64,000 nucleotides of DNA from positions 3,286,001 through 3,350,000 of the forward strand of contig NADL03000451.1 in NCBI GenBank assembly GCA_002205965.3, read 5' to 3'. Under the pieces are notes generated by a model, which was not told the DNA's origin, searched no databases, and worked only from the letters and a program-made list of their open reading frames with translations. Below, piece after piece: positions 52,947 to 63,818 of the stretch. How positions within the stretch are numbered: position 1 is the stretch's first letter; each line of letters starts with the position of its first letter. The translations under genes were made by a program, and so were the position numbers. The DNA comes from Kappaphycus alvarezii (lineage: Eukaryota > Rhodophyta > Florideophyceae > Gigartinales > Solieriaceae).

Positions 52947-53585
52947 TGATAGGGGTAAATCGTCGGGAGAAGAGATACTTAGAACCAACTACCCAAGACG
53001 GAGGTGTTGCGAGCGACAAAAGTGCTACCGTGGTATAGTTGAACAAATAAAAAGCAGTGTATATGGGAGAGAGTTGAGAGGGCTACAAGCAAGTATAAAA
53101 GGGGCAGGTCTACCACTGATCTGCGACTGCTAGGAAAAAGTTTTCTTGGGTCTGAAGTTGACTCTCAACTTCCTACTACTCGGACTTGACTGAAGTTGTC
53201 TGCCAACTTCCTTTATGCTTTGTGTTTGACTTAACTTGTTGAGCGCCCCGCTCGGGTATGCTGGCTCCCAAGTAGTCCTACCATTTCATGCAAACAGCCC
53301 CTTATATAGAGTTTTCAACCCTCACATTCTGTAGCACCTATACAGTACCTATGTGCCAAATCTGCACCGCCACAGTACAGTGCAAAGCATCCCTCTAAAA
53401 ATAATTAAAAATATAATTGTAAGTACAGTGCCAACTCAGCCAGCGCAGCATGCCAACTCAGCCAGCACAGCATGCCAACTCGGCCAGCGCAGCATGCCAA
53501 CTGAGCCAGCGCAGCCAGCTCAGCCAGCGCAGCCAGCTCAGCCAGCGCAGCATGCCAAGGAATATCTACAATTTTCATTATATCA
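52947..53585 (-). repeat. 3' LTR of element D (short type, 639 bp)
   Basis: On the minus strand starts TGATATAATG and ends CCCCTATCA. It has the tandem-repeat U3 block at 53429-53556 and the shared R-U5 with two hairpins. Some U5 positions (AAGACGG, ACTTAGAACC) match the LTR of element C and not the 5' LTR of D. Confidence 0.9.
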
Positions 53586-53649
53586 CGCCCCCTCGCTCAA
53601 GACGAACGTCCCGACTCGTCATCATTCTTCTTCTGTTTCTATTAATGTA

Positions 53650-56144
53650 AGTTGCCTTATTGTTAAAACATGAGGCCTTTCAAACGAATAGGGATGCAGT
53701 TGATTACCTATAAAATATTCCAAAAAGTAGGTGCGCGTTTGATAGTTCCAATCATCTTTTTGGCTTTCCCGTTTGACATAAGAGCGTAGTCGAGAACTGT
53801 CTTGAGCTGAATCCCTTTCTCTTCCAAAAACGAAGCAGTGAAGTTGCAGTAAAACAAAGGGCGTTATCCGAGATGATCCTTTTTGGAAGGCCAAACGGTT
53901 CAATTATTTCTTTTTCGATGAATTCAGTACCACCTCAGCATTTGCCTCCTCAACTGCAACTGCTATTGGCCATCCAGTAAGATGTTCCACCCCTATAAGG
54001 AGATATTTGTTTCCGGAAGATGTTTCCTTGAACGGGCCCGCAAAGTCAATTGAGAAGGTTTCAAAGAGACCGGAAACTGGAAAACTTAGAGTTGTCTTAT
54101 ACTTCCGTATTGGAGTGAATTTTTGGCAGTTGTCGCAGCTTTTCACGAAATTATAGACGTCCTTATGGATACCGGGCCACCAGAATCTCTCAGTTACGAA
54201 TTTTTTGGTTGTTTCGAGATCCCAATGCCCTAGCTCATCATGGAAAGTCCTCAAGATCTTCATTCTTTCTTTCAAAGGGGCCACTAGTCGGGGACCGGCT
54301 TTAGTGTGCCGGAAGAGTTTCCCATTCCACAATGTAAAAGCCTTTTGATTCCTGCGTACCCAATTTCTGTGTTCAGATCAACCTTTCTCATTTCTAGTCC
54401 ATCAGGAATTTAATAGTCCGTGAATATTAGCTTCGTACTCGTTATCGTTCGGCACTGCAACTCGGCAACTCCGACGATGTCCTCGAAGCTTTTTCATTTG
54501 GAATCAGTGGATCCCTCAAGCGGGATAGGTAATCGGCAGGCTGATTATTGCGTCCGGGTCTATACACAATTTCAAACCGATATTCTGCGAAAATGTCGAG
54601 CCATCGGGCCAAGCGGTGATGTACATCCTTCTTTTGGAATGCTGTCTTAAGTGCCTGGTGATCAGTTATCAAGACAAATTTCTCGAGTGATAAAAGGTAT
54701 ACGCGAAACTTTTTCAGCGCGAAGACGACAGCTAGCGCTTCTTTCTCGCAGACTGAGTATCTCTTTTCCGCATCATTCAGAGTTCGACTTGCGAATTGAA
54801 CAGGGTGTAGTCTTCCGTTTTCATCTTTTTGGGACAAAACGGCACCCAAAGACCGTTCTGAGGCATCTGTCTCCACAACGAATGGTCTCTTGAAATCTGG
54901 GTACATGAGAACTGGGGGACACATAGCTTATCTTTAAGCTCCTGAAATGCAGTTTCCATTTCCTTGTTCCAGTAAAATTTTCCGTTCTTCGTAGTGCTGG
55001 CATGTAACGGTGCTGCAGTCTTGGCGAAATCTTTGATAAATCTTCTGTAATATGAGGCCAGTCCTAAGAAGCTTCGGACCTCCGTCTTTGAAGCGGGCCT
55101 TGGTGCCAACTTTATTTTTTTCGTTTTCTCTGGATCCACTCTAATTCCCTCTTGGTCGACGATATGACCGAGTAATTGGATAGAAGTTTTCGCAAAGAAG
55201 CATTTGCTCAACTTAATTTTCAGCTGTACATCTATTCTCCACACTGTCTTGACATGCGATATGTGCTGATCCAAGTTTTGAGAATATGACGACATCATCG
55301 ATATAACTCTTGCAATGGAAGTCCTTTCAAAACCTCGTTCATCATTCTTTGGAATGTAGCTGGGCATTCATGAGACCAAAAGGCATCACTTCGAACCTGA
55401 ATGTACCGGCTTTGCTGGTAAAGTTGTTTTTTCCTTACATTTTTCATCCAATGGAATCTGCCAATAACCAGTGTAAAGATCAATTGAGGTGAAGTATCTC
55501 CCGTCCTTCAGTCCTCGAGGATCTCCTCCATGTTCGGAATCGGAAATCGATCGGGTATCATTCTCTGGTTCAGTTGTCGGTAATCGACGCAAAAACGCAG
55601 CTTTCCATCCTTCTTTGGTGCGACCACAACTGGAAACGACCATGGGGATGAAACTGGCGAATAATATCATTTTCCATACTTGTAACATTTCTGAGATAAA
55701 TTGGTCATATTTTGGCGGTTGACGTCTAGGCTGTGGTAAATCGGTTGAGTGTCGGTAAGTTCAACGAGTGAGTACCGGTACACTTGCTTGTCTTAAATCT
55801 GAAACTCCATGCAATTACTTCGGAAGATGTTAACATGTCGGATATTTTCAGTGAGGCGGCGGCGGGAAGGTGCTGCACTTTTCCTTGGATTTCTGCCATT
55901 TGGCGCCCTTTTTCTTCTTGATCTCAACCTCAATATTTTGAAGGACCTTTCCGTCGTGCTCACATCTTCAGATATGGAATTCGACGTATTCTTTTTTCTT
56001 GCAAAGTAATCTTCTTTCATGCTCCGAATTCTGTCCTTTGATTCGATATCATCGCAAAAAGAAACACATTCGGGTCAACTACCTAGAATTCCAGTCGTCA
56101 TCTGTTTCAAACCCAGAATCATAATCGTCCCATGCCATGTTCAT
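53650..56144 (-). pseudogene. pol: Pol of element D with integrase/extension deletion
   Basis: The pol ATG overlaps the gag-protease stop region (CATTA at 56142-56146). RT and RNase H are collinear with A but have more single-base losses; the YIDD block near 55300 is damaged, and RNase H (54442-54924) is open with ETDASERSLGAVLS and ITDHQAL. The integrase ORF 53904-54332 has FHDELGHWDLE, CDNCQKF and FSIDFAGPF. Near 53745-53765 the sequence passes from the APMSNGKAE region directly to RTYFLEYFIGNQLHPYSFER, the last part of the extension. The catalytic Glu region, integrase C-domain and nearly both modules are missing. It cannot integrate on its own. Confidence 0.85.
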
Positions 56145-57999
56145 TACCCCCGAGGTACCCTTTTCCACTTCCGAAAGTGTTAGTTGGTTCGAATCTTCGC
56201 TGTCATAGCTAGAAGTGAAATCTTCACTGTCCGTTTCTTTTAAATCTAGGATGTGTGCTTTTGTCGAAATCCAGGGGCATCTTCACGGTTCTGCCGTCAA
56301 TTAACTGAAACCATTTGGTTGCCCAAGTCAATGCAGTCCCTAGTCTTTCCATGGTAGGGCAGCCAATGATTGCATCGAAAGGGAGATCAGGCATGACAAG
56401 AAAGTCTACATCAACTTTAGAGTCCCCAAAGAACACGGAAACCTTGTCAACAGTGCCCATGCATTTTGAGACGGTTCCATCCGCTACAGTTATTTTCGAG
56501 TCGTTGGATAATTTCGAGACCTAGATCTGTCACCAAAGTTTCTGAAATGAGGTTTGGAACAGCACCCGAATCGAAAGAGCTTGGGTTTTCATACCCAATA
56601 CTTTGACTGGTACCAGCTTAAGACGTCTTGGTGCTGTCGAGGCCGATTGAAGAAACAGTTTCTTACCCTTAGCGGACTTATTAGACCTGATAATTTTTTT
56701 GAGTTCTTTTCTCGCATCCTCTGCGTCGCCCCTCAAAAGTTGACCAAACGTTATCCCAGTTGGGGCCGATGCAAGCTCAGCCACCAAATTGTACTCTTCA
56801 CATCTAGTACGTCCTTAGAGATACTCTTAACTTTCTTACTCTTTTTCGTCTTCTTGGCCGGAGTGACTCCCACTCCTGGAACAACTTGATCAGACCTCTT
56901 GGTTCGAGGAGGTACAGGTGCTGGGATATGCTCCAGCATTCCATAATCTAGCCTAGGTTTCTTCGATAAAATGTTCCCTTCCCCATCCCTTTTTGTCACA
57001 TTGACTTGACTAATTCTTCAGCGATGGATACGTTACCGGCATCCGTCAACCTTTGATCCTTCTATTTTGTAAGATTTTCATCTGGTCCTGACTCACTCCT
57101 TGCTTCCGATAAATTTGCTCTTCTGTTGTCTTTAGACCAGCAGTTACTTTCATGATGCCCATATCGACCGCACTTTCCACAACGAGTGTTTCTATGTGGA
57201 TTATCAGGACACCTGTTTGCAAAGTGTCCAGGCTTGTGACAGTAGAACAGACTTCTGCGGCCTTAGGGGCCCCAGACTGGTTCTTCTTAATGGTAAGAGT
57301 AAGGCTTTCCAACTGCGAGGTTATCATGTCAAGTCGATTATCGAATCGGGTTTCCAACCTTTCTTCCAAGTTTTTGACATCGCTCCTGACAGATTCTAAT
57401 GCCGCTGCACTAGTAGCCGGCCTTTGATAATTCTTTTCAGGATGTACGATAGACATCGATGTGCGGGTTTCCCTCGGTACCTCACTCAGTGACTGAAACG
57501 TCTCCGAATTTTTGACAAATTCTACTATGGTACCCTTCAGTTCATCAAAAGTGTGAGGGCCCTTGATGAGGAGGAAATCGGAGAGCCGCTTATCCCCCAT
57601 AGCCGCCTTACGCAGCATTCCGTACTTGGCTTGGGCGTTGAACCCAGCCTTTTCATAGAGATCACACAAGTATACCAATGAGCTTAACAAATCGTCGAAG
57701 TTGAGCCGGGCCTCTATGGCGGTACGAATCATCTCATCTGGTTCTACCTCCTTAGCATATTCTTTCACAAGCCACTCACATACCTCACCGAAGTTACGCC
57801 CATTCCCGTTAAGAGACCACCCGTTGATAAACTTGGCTTATATTTGTGCTTTGCGTCACCATGAAGATAGGCGAAGATACTTGCGGCCTTCTCTTCATCG
57901 CCTTCTCACGCATCACAACGTTGACATATGTATAGAGAAACTCCTCAACGTCTTCATCTTGCCCCCTGTGAACGTTATACGAGCAGCGTTGAGATCCAT
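56144..57999 (-). pseudogene. gag: Gag-protease of element D
   Basis: Starts MDLNAAR at 57999. The Gag ORF 57046-57768 is open for 240 aa (KEYAKEVEPDEMIRTAIEAR, NLEERLETRFDNRLDMI). The zinc knuckles are shifted out of frame near 57260 as in element A. The protease follows with PFDAIIGCPTMERLG near 56360. Nearly identical to the copy in A. Confidence 0.85.
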
Positions 58000-58088
58000 G
58001 ATTACAGAAAAGAAATCCCCTCGAATGGTTCCCTAAGACTGCTCAACTCGAATACCTCGGGTGCAACCCCCTCCACAAGAGTACCAAA

Positions 58089-58727
58089 TGATAGGGGTAA
58101 ATCGTCGGGAGAAGAGATATTCAGAACAACCACCCCAAGAAGGAGGTGTTGCGAGCGACAAAAGTGCTACCGTGGTATAGTTGAACGAACAAAAGGAGTG
58201 TATAGGGAGAAGTTGAAGGGCTACAAGCAAGTATAAAAGGGGCAGGGTCTACCACTATGACTGCGACTGCTAGGAAAAAGTTTTCTTGGGTCTGAAGTTG
58301 ACTCTCAACTTCCTACTACTCGGACTTGAGCTTGAAGTTGTCTGCCAACTTCCTTTATGCTTTGTGTTTGACTTAACTTGTTGAGCGCCCCGCTCGGGTA
58401 TGCTGGCTCCCAAGTAGTCCTACCATTTCATGCAAACAGCCCCTTATATAGAGTTTTCAACCCTCACATTCTGTAGCACCTATACAGTACCTATGTGCCA
58501 AATCTGCACCGCCACAGTACAGTGCAAAGCATCCCTCTAAAAATAATTAAAAATATAATTGTAAGTACAGTGCCAACTCAGCCAGCGCAGCATGCCAACT
58601 CAGCCAGCACAGCATGCCAACTCGGCCAGCGCAGCATGCCAACTGAGCCAGCGCAGCCAGCTCAGCCAGCGCAGCCAGCTCAGCCAGCGCAGCATGCCAA
58701 GGAATATCTACAATTTTCATTATATCA
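58089..58727 (-). repeat. 5' LTR of element D (short type, 639 bp)
   Basis: Same ends and length as the 3' LTR. Minus-strand TATA box TATATAAGG at 58442-58450 and tandem-repeat block at 58571-58696. It is followed inward by the primer-binding bases TTTGGTACTCTTGTGGAGG (58070-58088, minus strand). Confidence 0.92.
58442..58450 (-). promoter_or_regulatory. TATA box of the short LTR
   Basis: TATATAAGG on the minus strand, about 95 bp upstream of the segment shared with the long LTR. Conserved in the copies near 41530 and 53303. Confidence 0.55.
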
Positions 58728-58732
58728 CATTC
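58728..58732. other. Target-site duplication, right of element D
   Basis: CATTC directly after the LTR; identical to 52942-52946. Confidence 0.85.
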
Positions 58733-59161
58733 TATGTGGGTAGTTCCGAGTCCCCAGTATACTGTTGCAGATGCTTCAGAGCTACTCGCATATCCTTTGA
58801 AATGAAGGAATTACCTGTCCAGGCGAAAACCGATCATGAAATAAACACCATTCTTTGCTCATTGATCCCCAGTACAACAAGGCACAAATTAAGCAGCATG
58901 GGATTTGCGTATGTATTTTGTTTAGTAAAACTCGGCTATGGTACGATGACCACGAACAAAAGTCTTTGAATCCCTAACCTAAGGTGTACACCTCACTCAA
59001 ACAACAACTTTATAATGTATTGCGAGGGAACAAATGGCTTGTTGCGGACGTATGGGGCCGTTGGAATGTGAATGTACTAATTTTGCTGCGGTGCGGTGCG
59101 GCGCAGTTTTGTGTTTCAAACCGGGCCTGGGAAAGGATGCGGTGTAGCAACAGTTTGCTGG
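58733..59161. other. No gene recognised
   Basis: Continuation of the host sequence split by element D. A short open stretch reads FEMKELPVQAKTDHEINTIL near 58797; no domain. Confidence 0.3.
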
Positions 59162-59635
59162 CCTGCACTGCTTGCATGGAGCCCACAGAACCAACCGATT
59201 TGATCGCCAAGTAACCCTTCTCGCAAAAGACCTGGCAAGAGCTGCCTCGTCATCCTGTCGTAGAGCCACGCCATGGTTTCCACCGCACAAGACACGACAT
59301 CAAGCCAATGGAAGCAGCGGAGGGACCGACTTTTTTGATGTTACCTTCGTGAATACCCTCGCTCCCTCCAACAGGAGAATGAGGGCACTTAACCCGATGT
59401 CCTCTCTGAATGCGGCGCGAAATGCAAAGCAGAGAAGATATCAATCTTTTATCGCGACCTCCACCAGAGGTAGGCTCGTGCCTGTGCCAATCTCAACTCT
59501 TAGAGGGTGGCACCCAGATGCATGTGCAACGGCACGCTGCAGCAGCCGTCATATCCAATGCGGCCTGCTTGATGGCTTCCCTGAAAGTAGCCTTTTAGGG
59601 AGCGTAGTTCCTTCCCCATTACTGTGTTTGCATAC
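59162..59635 (+). pseudogene. LINE C-terminal fragment, 5'-truncated
   Basis: Begins abruptly within the zinc-motif region (TGCACTGCTTGCATGGAGCC, shared with 51006-51025) and then matches the LINE at 51.0-51.5 kb closely. It reads GTDFFDVTFVNTLAPSNRRM, ALNPMSSLNAARNAKQRRYQ, TSTRGRLVPVPISTLRGWHP, then HAAAAVISNAACLMAS. A stretch between GWHPDA and the last helix is deleted relative to the other copy. Typical 5'-truncated LINE insertion. Confidence 0.75.
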
Positions 59636-59840
59636 CTTTTTAGGTCGATTGTGGTTGTCTGGAAAACTATGGGATAGATCGCATATATCTTCCAAAAGTA
59701 AAACACCCAAACGTTTTCCCCAGTTTGTTGGCCCGGGCGAACCGGCTGAACCTGATGAGTGCGTGCGAATGTGGAACTTTACGCAACAAGATAGATCGGA
59801 TATATCTTCCAACAGTAAAGCACCTAAACCTTTTCCCCCA
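59636..59840 (+). repeat. LINE 3' tail, present twice
   Basis: Tail copy 1 is at 59636-59722 (GTCGATTGTGGTTGTCTGG, GATAGATCGCATATATCTTC, AAACACCCAAACGTTTTCCC). A second, shorter copy is at 59790-59840 (GATAGATCGGATATATCTTC, then AAAGCACCTAAACC). Confidence 0.65.
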
Positions 59841-60453
59841 CAACAAGGTGCTGGACATATGATTGGCTCACGTCTGACGGTAACGCGTAACGTATTGCAG
59901 AATGCAAGCCGAAGGAAAACTGCATTTTCGGGGCCTCACTGTTAAAGGATGTATACGTTGTTAACCGGAATTCGGGAAGTCTAGTAATTGGTATTAACAA
60001 GCAAAAGCGATTTGGTTCTTTAATGTTTGAAAAGTGCGGTTCGGCTATCCCCGGGTGTATGCTAGACGTGTTCAGGATGATGGGTAATGTCACTCGTGTG
60101 CCTAAATGGCTGGCTCAAAGCCTGTCAGCGGGCATGATGAATTGGTATTATCTAGTCTCACAGTCGCTAGGGGGGAATATATTTATTGATGAAGGATGCA
60201 CTCGTCAGCGCAGGAGGTGGCTACAGTAAAGTACAGTATAATACAAAATCTACTCAAAAACGGCGTGTAGGGACCTGGCGGGCCTGCATACTTTGCAGGC
60301 AGAAAGCGAATCGCGTAGTGAAGTCGTGGAACTTCTGGTGGGGGGGAGTATTGCGAAGAAAGGCGGCGTGAGCGGTGAGACGGTGGAAGAACCGGGAACT
60401 ATCGCTGCCTAACGCCCAGTGGACGTCAATGCGGACGGGGAGGAGGAGGATAT
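59841..60453. other. No gene recognised
   Basis: Short ORFs without domains (for example 60023-60229, 68 aa). Spacer between LINE tail and LTR. Confidence 0.35.
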
Positions 60454-61793
60454 TGATAGGGGTAAATCGTCGGGAGAAGAGATATTCGGAACCAACTACC
60501 CCAAGAAGGAGGTGTTGCAAGCGACAAAAGTGCTACCGTGGTATAGTTGAACGAATAAAAAGGAGTGTATATGGAAGACAGTTGAGAGGTCTACAAGCAA
60601 GTATGGAAGGGGCAGGGTCTACCACTGATTCTCTGTGAGCAGCGTAGCAAAAAGTTTTCTTGGTCTGAGGTTGACTCTCAACTCACTACTACTCAGGACT
60701 TGGCTTGAAGTTGTCTGCCAACTTGCTTAAACTATCCACGAGGAAGCAGTTCACTCAGCTTATATAGACTTTTGGCTACCCCTAAAGTCCGAACAAAACT
60801 ACAGAAGGTACCAAGAAATGCATACAAACAATTTGTGTGGATGATATACTCTAAACAAAAGATGCTTAAGAAACTAACAATCAATGAGGTCCTCTTATTT
60901 CCCATTCTCTAAATCAGATCCAAAAAACTCCTCTAAAATATCCATGCTGTCCAAGCAGTCCCCACAAATATCTGCGAATGGCTCATAGCTCTCTATTCCC
61001 TCCTGGGAGATATCTAAACTAACAAAGATATCTCCATCCGGTTCTAGCGTCGGCACCACTTGTTCCATACTCTCCAGTCCAGGCCCCACCAGTCCAACAC
61101 TTTCCATGCCTTCTGTTCCCTCATCCACCTCGACCTCGTCCTCGTCCTCATCCTCACCATCCTCCTCTTCCTCCTCCTCCTCCTCTTCCTCCCCATCCTT
61201 CTCCTGAGTCTCGTACACTAGCTCAGGGGCTAACCATTCCTCGAAGGACTCCCCGCTCTCCTCCTCGACTTTCTCAGTCTCATCCTCACTTACCTCTCGC
61301 CTCTTCTTCTATGAAGAGGCGGCGAACAAACTCGATGATTTTCTTCTTAGTTTGCCGCCGGACGTAGTCGTCGGCATCGGTTGGCCCGCAGGCGGCGAGA
61401 CGGAGGCCATTGAAGGGACGGGAAGAGCGGTTTTTGGAGATACGGACAGAGGGGCGATTTGACGTCATATTTCTGGAAAAGGGGTGAGCGGGGTTGCGGA
61501 TGTTGACAGAAAGAGTAATCAGCTTATCAAATTGTTGGTGGTAGGAGTGATGCTTCAGCGACAATGCTATAGAACTTTAAATAGGGGCATGTCTGTGGTA
61601 ATCATCATGGTCTTGGTCAAAAAAAGGCGATACTGCGGCCTTGAATTTGCATGAATTCGGGGGCATCATAAAAATCTGCGTGATAAAATATCGGAACTGA
61701 ATTTGGGAGGCGAAGTGACCGCGAATTGAAAGGCGTCTTTTTGAAGGAAGAGGACCAAATATTCAAACATAAAATAGGAAATGGAGTCGTACA
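60454..61793 (-). repeat. Diverged long-type LTR (solo)
   Basis: Ends CCCCTATCA on the minus strand (60454). Its R-U5, TATA box and acidic-protein gene align with the other long LTRs. The far end is less certain; TGTACGACTCCATTTCC at 61793 is the best candidate start. No internal element sequence follows on either side, so this is a solo LTR. The flanking 5-mers do not match. Confidence 0.7.
60895..61468 (-). pseudogene. LTR-encoded acidic protein, diverged copy with one break
   Basis: N-terminus MTSNRPSVRISKNRSSRPFN at 61468, then PTDADDYVRRQTKKKIIEFV and RRLFIEEEA. A frameshift near 61298 follows. The rest is then open through the acidic tract (DGEEEEEEEEEEDGEDEDED) to GPGLESMEQVVPTLEPDGDI, FVSLDISQEGIESYEPFADI and FGSDLENGK with the stop at 60895. 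Many codon-level differences from element A leave the protein nearly unchanged. Confidence 0.75.
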
Positions 61794-61839
61794 GTGAATT
61801 TGGATTCATAAAGGAAAAATATATTCAGAATTTGTTTTG

Positions 61840-62640
61840 GGAAGACAAAGGTAGGACGATTGGTCAACGACTGATTTCAAGGTGCGAAGAGGACCTTTTT
61901 TCGTTCCGACAGATATCATGGCTTTGACAGACCTCGCCATAATGACAGTGTTTCGCACGTTCTGCGAGGCTAGCGGCAGCGCGTTCGCACTGAGCTCAGT
62001 TGGAAACTCGTGACTGGGCGTCAGTATGTGCCACGGTGACGTCCACAGCGATATCGCGGTGGTCCAGGCCGTAAGCACTGGGGATGTACAGGTCCATACG
62101 CAATGTAGAAGGGAGGATATTCAATAAGCACCGAGATGCCAAACTTCTCTGCAGAAGCGTTGCGTAGCATTGTGTGGGACATTGTGTCGGCGCGTTTGGC
62201 CTTCCCCAGTTTGCATGTAGGAGGGTGCATACCATCTGGATCTAGAACGTGAGCGACTTTGTTGGACCGTCTGGAGCACACGAGGCAGCGTGTAGTACCT
62301 GGAAATCGCAGAATACCGAAACGAAGGGACATGGCGACAATCCAAGCGGAAGAAAGCGACGTTTCGCTCTAGAGTTGGGGGTGGGGGGGTAGAGAAAACA
62401 GAACTGGAAAAGGATTCATGGACGGAGAGAAGACGAGGCCAACCGGCGGCGGAGGAAGACTTGAAGAGGCGGTCAGAATTTGAGGCCAGGAGTTCAGTGG
62501 TGATCATAGATTGGAAGGGTTCGCCGGGGGCCGGGAACGGCAGCGCTCGAAAAGGGCTGTTGCAGTCAGGGCGGAAGACAGCGTTGGATACCGTGCTTTC
62601 AATAACGAAATGGCGGATCTGGGCAGTTCCTCCAGATGCA
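61840..62640 (-). pseudogene. LINE C-terminal region (minus strand)
   Basis: Order on the minus strand: FKSSSAAGWPRLLSVHESFS (about 62470), FRLDCRHV, then in the next frame FGILRFPGTTRCLVCSRRSN and VLDPDGMHPPTCKLGKAKRA (zinc motif CX2C...HX3C, about 62190-62290). Next come MDLYIPSAYGLDHRDIAVDV with TVAHTDAQ (about 62020-62110), then SANALPLAERAKHCHY after a shift. The arrangement equals that of the LINE at 38 kb. It is bounded by LTR-type repeats on both sides. Confidence 0.68.
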
Positions 62641-62643
62641 GAT

Positions 62644-63500
62644 TGATAGGGTGAAAATGGAGCCGGCAAAAAAGGGAACCACTTACTACCCGGGGTGAGA
62701 GTCGTTGCGAGCGACTAAATTGTTACGATAGACGCTAACGGGCGGTGGAGAGGAATGGGCGTGAAAGCTGAGTGACTGCCCTAGTACCCAACTCTAAAGG
62801 GGCAGAATCTACCACATATGCTCTGCGACTGGCTTAAAAGCTGTTCCTGGCTCTGAAGCTGACTTTCAACTTCTTAACTATTTTAGACTGGACCTAAAGT
62901 TGTCTGCCAACTTTCTTTTCCGTCTCATGGAGGAAGCAATTTACTTCGCTTGTACAGACTTTTTTCTTAAACTAAACTATCGATAAAACTACTAGAAGCA
63001 CCATAAAAAGTAGGGGAAGACTTCATGCGGACGCAAAGAATCTTGACAGAAGATATTTGGGTCAAGATAATAAATGACTCTACTCCTCAAATATTCATTT
63101 TCTAGATCAGATCCTAGAAATTCCCTTAAGAAATCATTTGTGCCCATGTACTCCCAACACATACTTGCGGATGGCCCAAAATTTTCTGCGCCTTCCTGCA
63201 AAGAATACACCCCCTGAATTCCCCCAACCGATTCCATGGCCGGGACCACCTGGTCCAACCAGTTCATTCCATCCCTCCCATATGACCCAGTCCGGGGCAC
63301 CTTTCTTCGTCTGCTGACTCATTGTCTTCTTTACCTTCCTCCCCGGCCTCTTCCAGGGCTTCATGCATGAGCCGAGATGTATTACTCTAAGGGGAATAGC
63401 AGTAGATAGATTCTGTTCTCGGAATTTGTCGTAAATGGAATTGACAGGAGTCCAACGCTGGACGCTGCAATTGGGGAAGTCGATCCAATTCATTTAATCT
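62644..63500 (-). repeat. Strongly diverged long-type LTR
   Basis: Begins at TGATAGGG (62644) beside the LINE fragment. It aligns with the family R-U5 through GTTGCGAGCGAC, GGGGCAGAATCTACCAC, AAGTTGTCTGCCAACTTTC and GGAGGAAGCAATTTACT, and then with the 3' half of the acidic-protein gene. The outer end cannot be placed; about 63500 is a guess. Confidence 0.55.
62992..63300 (-). pseudogene. LTR-encoded acidic protein, most diverged copy (C-terminal part)
   Basis: Reads MNWLDQVVPAMESVGGIQGV, LQEGAENFGPSASMC and MGTNDFLREFLGSDLENE, aligning without frame change to MESMEQVVPTLEPDGDIF and FGSDLENGK of other copies. The usual stop after DLENGK is lost, so the frame runs on. The upstream acidic part is not recognisable; the matching region lies in another frame (HEALEEAGEEGKEDNESAD near 63330-63370). 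Confidence 0.6.
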
Positions 63501-63562
63501 CAGGACGCCGGAAAGATTGTTGTGTTCTGCCGAGCCGCTGCTCTATGTGGTCCTCTGATGTT

Positions 63563-63818
63563 TTTGAGTAGATTGTGGTTGTCTGGGAAACTTTAGGATA
63601 GATTAAATATATCCTCCAGGGGTAGAAACACCCAAAAATTTCCCACTGATCTCAGTAGATACTTCATTTTTCTATTCTCCGGAAGGAACTTGCCATATGG
63701 CAGTTCTCTCCCTTCACTGTGCCGGCACACATTTTTTGAGTCGATTGTGGTTGTTTCCAAAATGTCGGAATAGATCGCATATATCTTCTAAGATTAAAAG
63801 CACCCAACCCATTCCCTT
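63563..63818 (+). repeat. Two LINE 3'-tail repeats
   Basis: Copies at 63563-63648 (GAGTAGATTGTGGTTGTCTG, AAACACCCAAAAATTTCCC) and 63731-63818 (GAGTCGATTGTGGTTGTTTC, GATCGCATATATCTTCTAAG, AGCACCCAACCC). No coding end is attached, so these are extreme 5' truncations or independent short insertions. Confidence 0.55.

Larger units (their letters stand above)
52947..58727 (-). mobile_element. Gypsy element D (complete ends, internal deletion)
   Basis: A 5.78-kb element read right to left: 5' LTR (58089-58727), gag-protease (56144-57999), pol (53650-56144), polypurine tract (about 53586-53600) and 3' LTR (52947-53585). Both LTRs are 639 bp and the element is flanked by CATTC on both sides, so it is one complete insertion. 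Its internal region matches A and C, but its LTRs are the short type without the acidic-protein gene. About 1.5 kb of pol, from the integrase catalytic Glu region almost to the end of the extension, is deleted. Confidence 0.93.
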
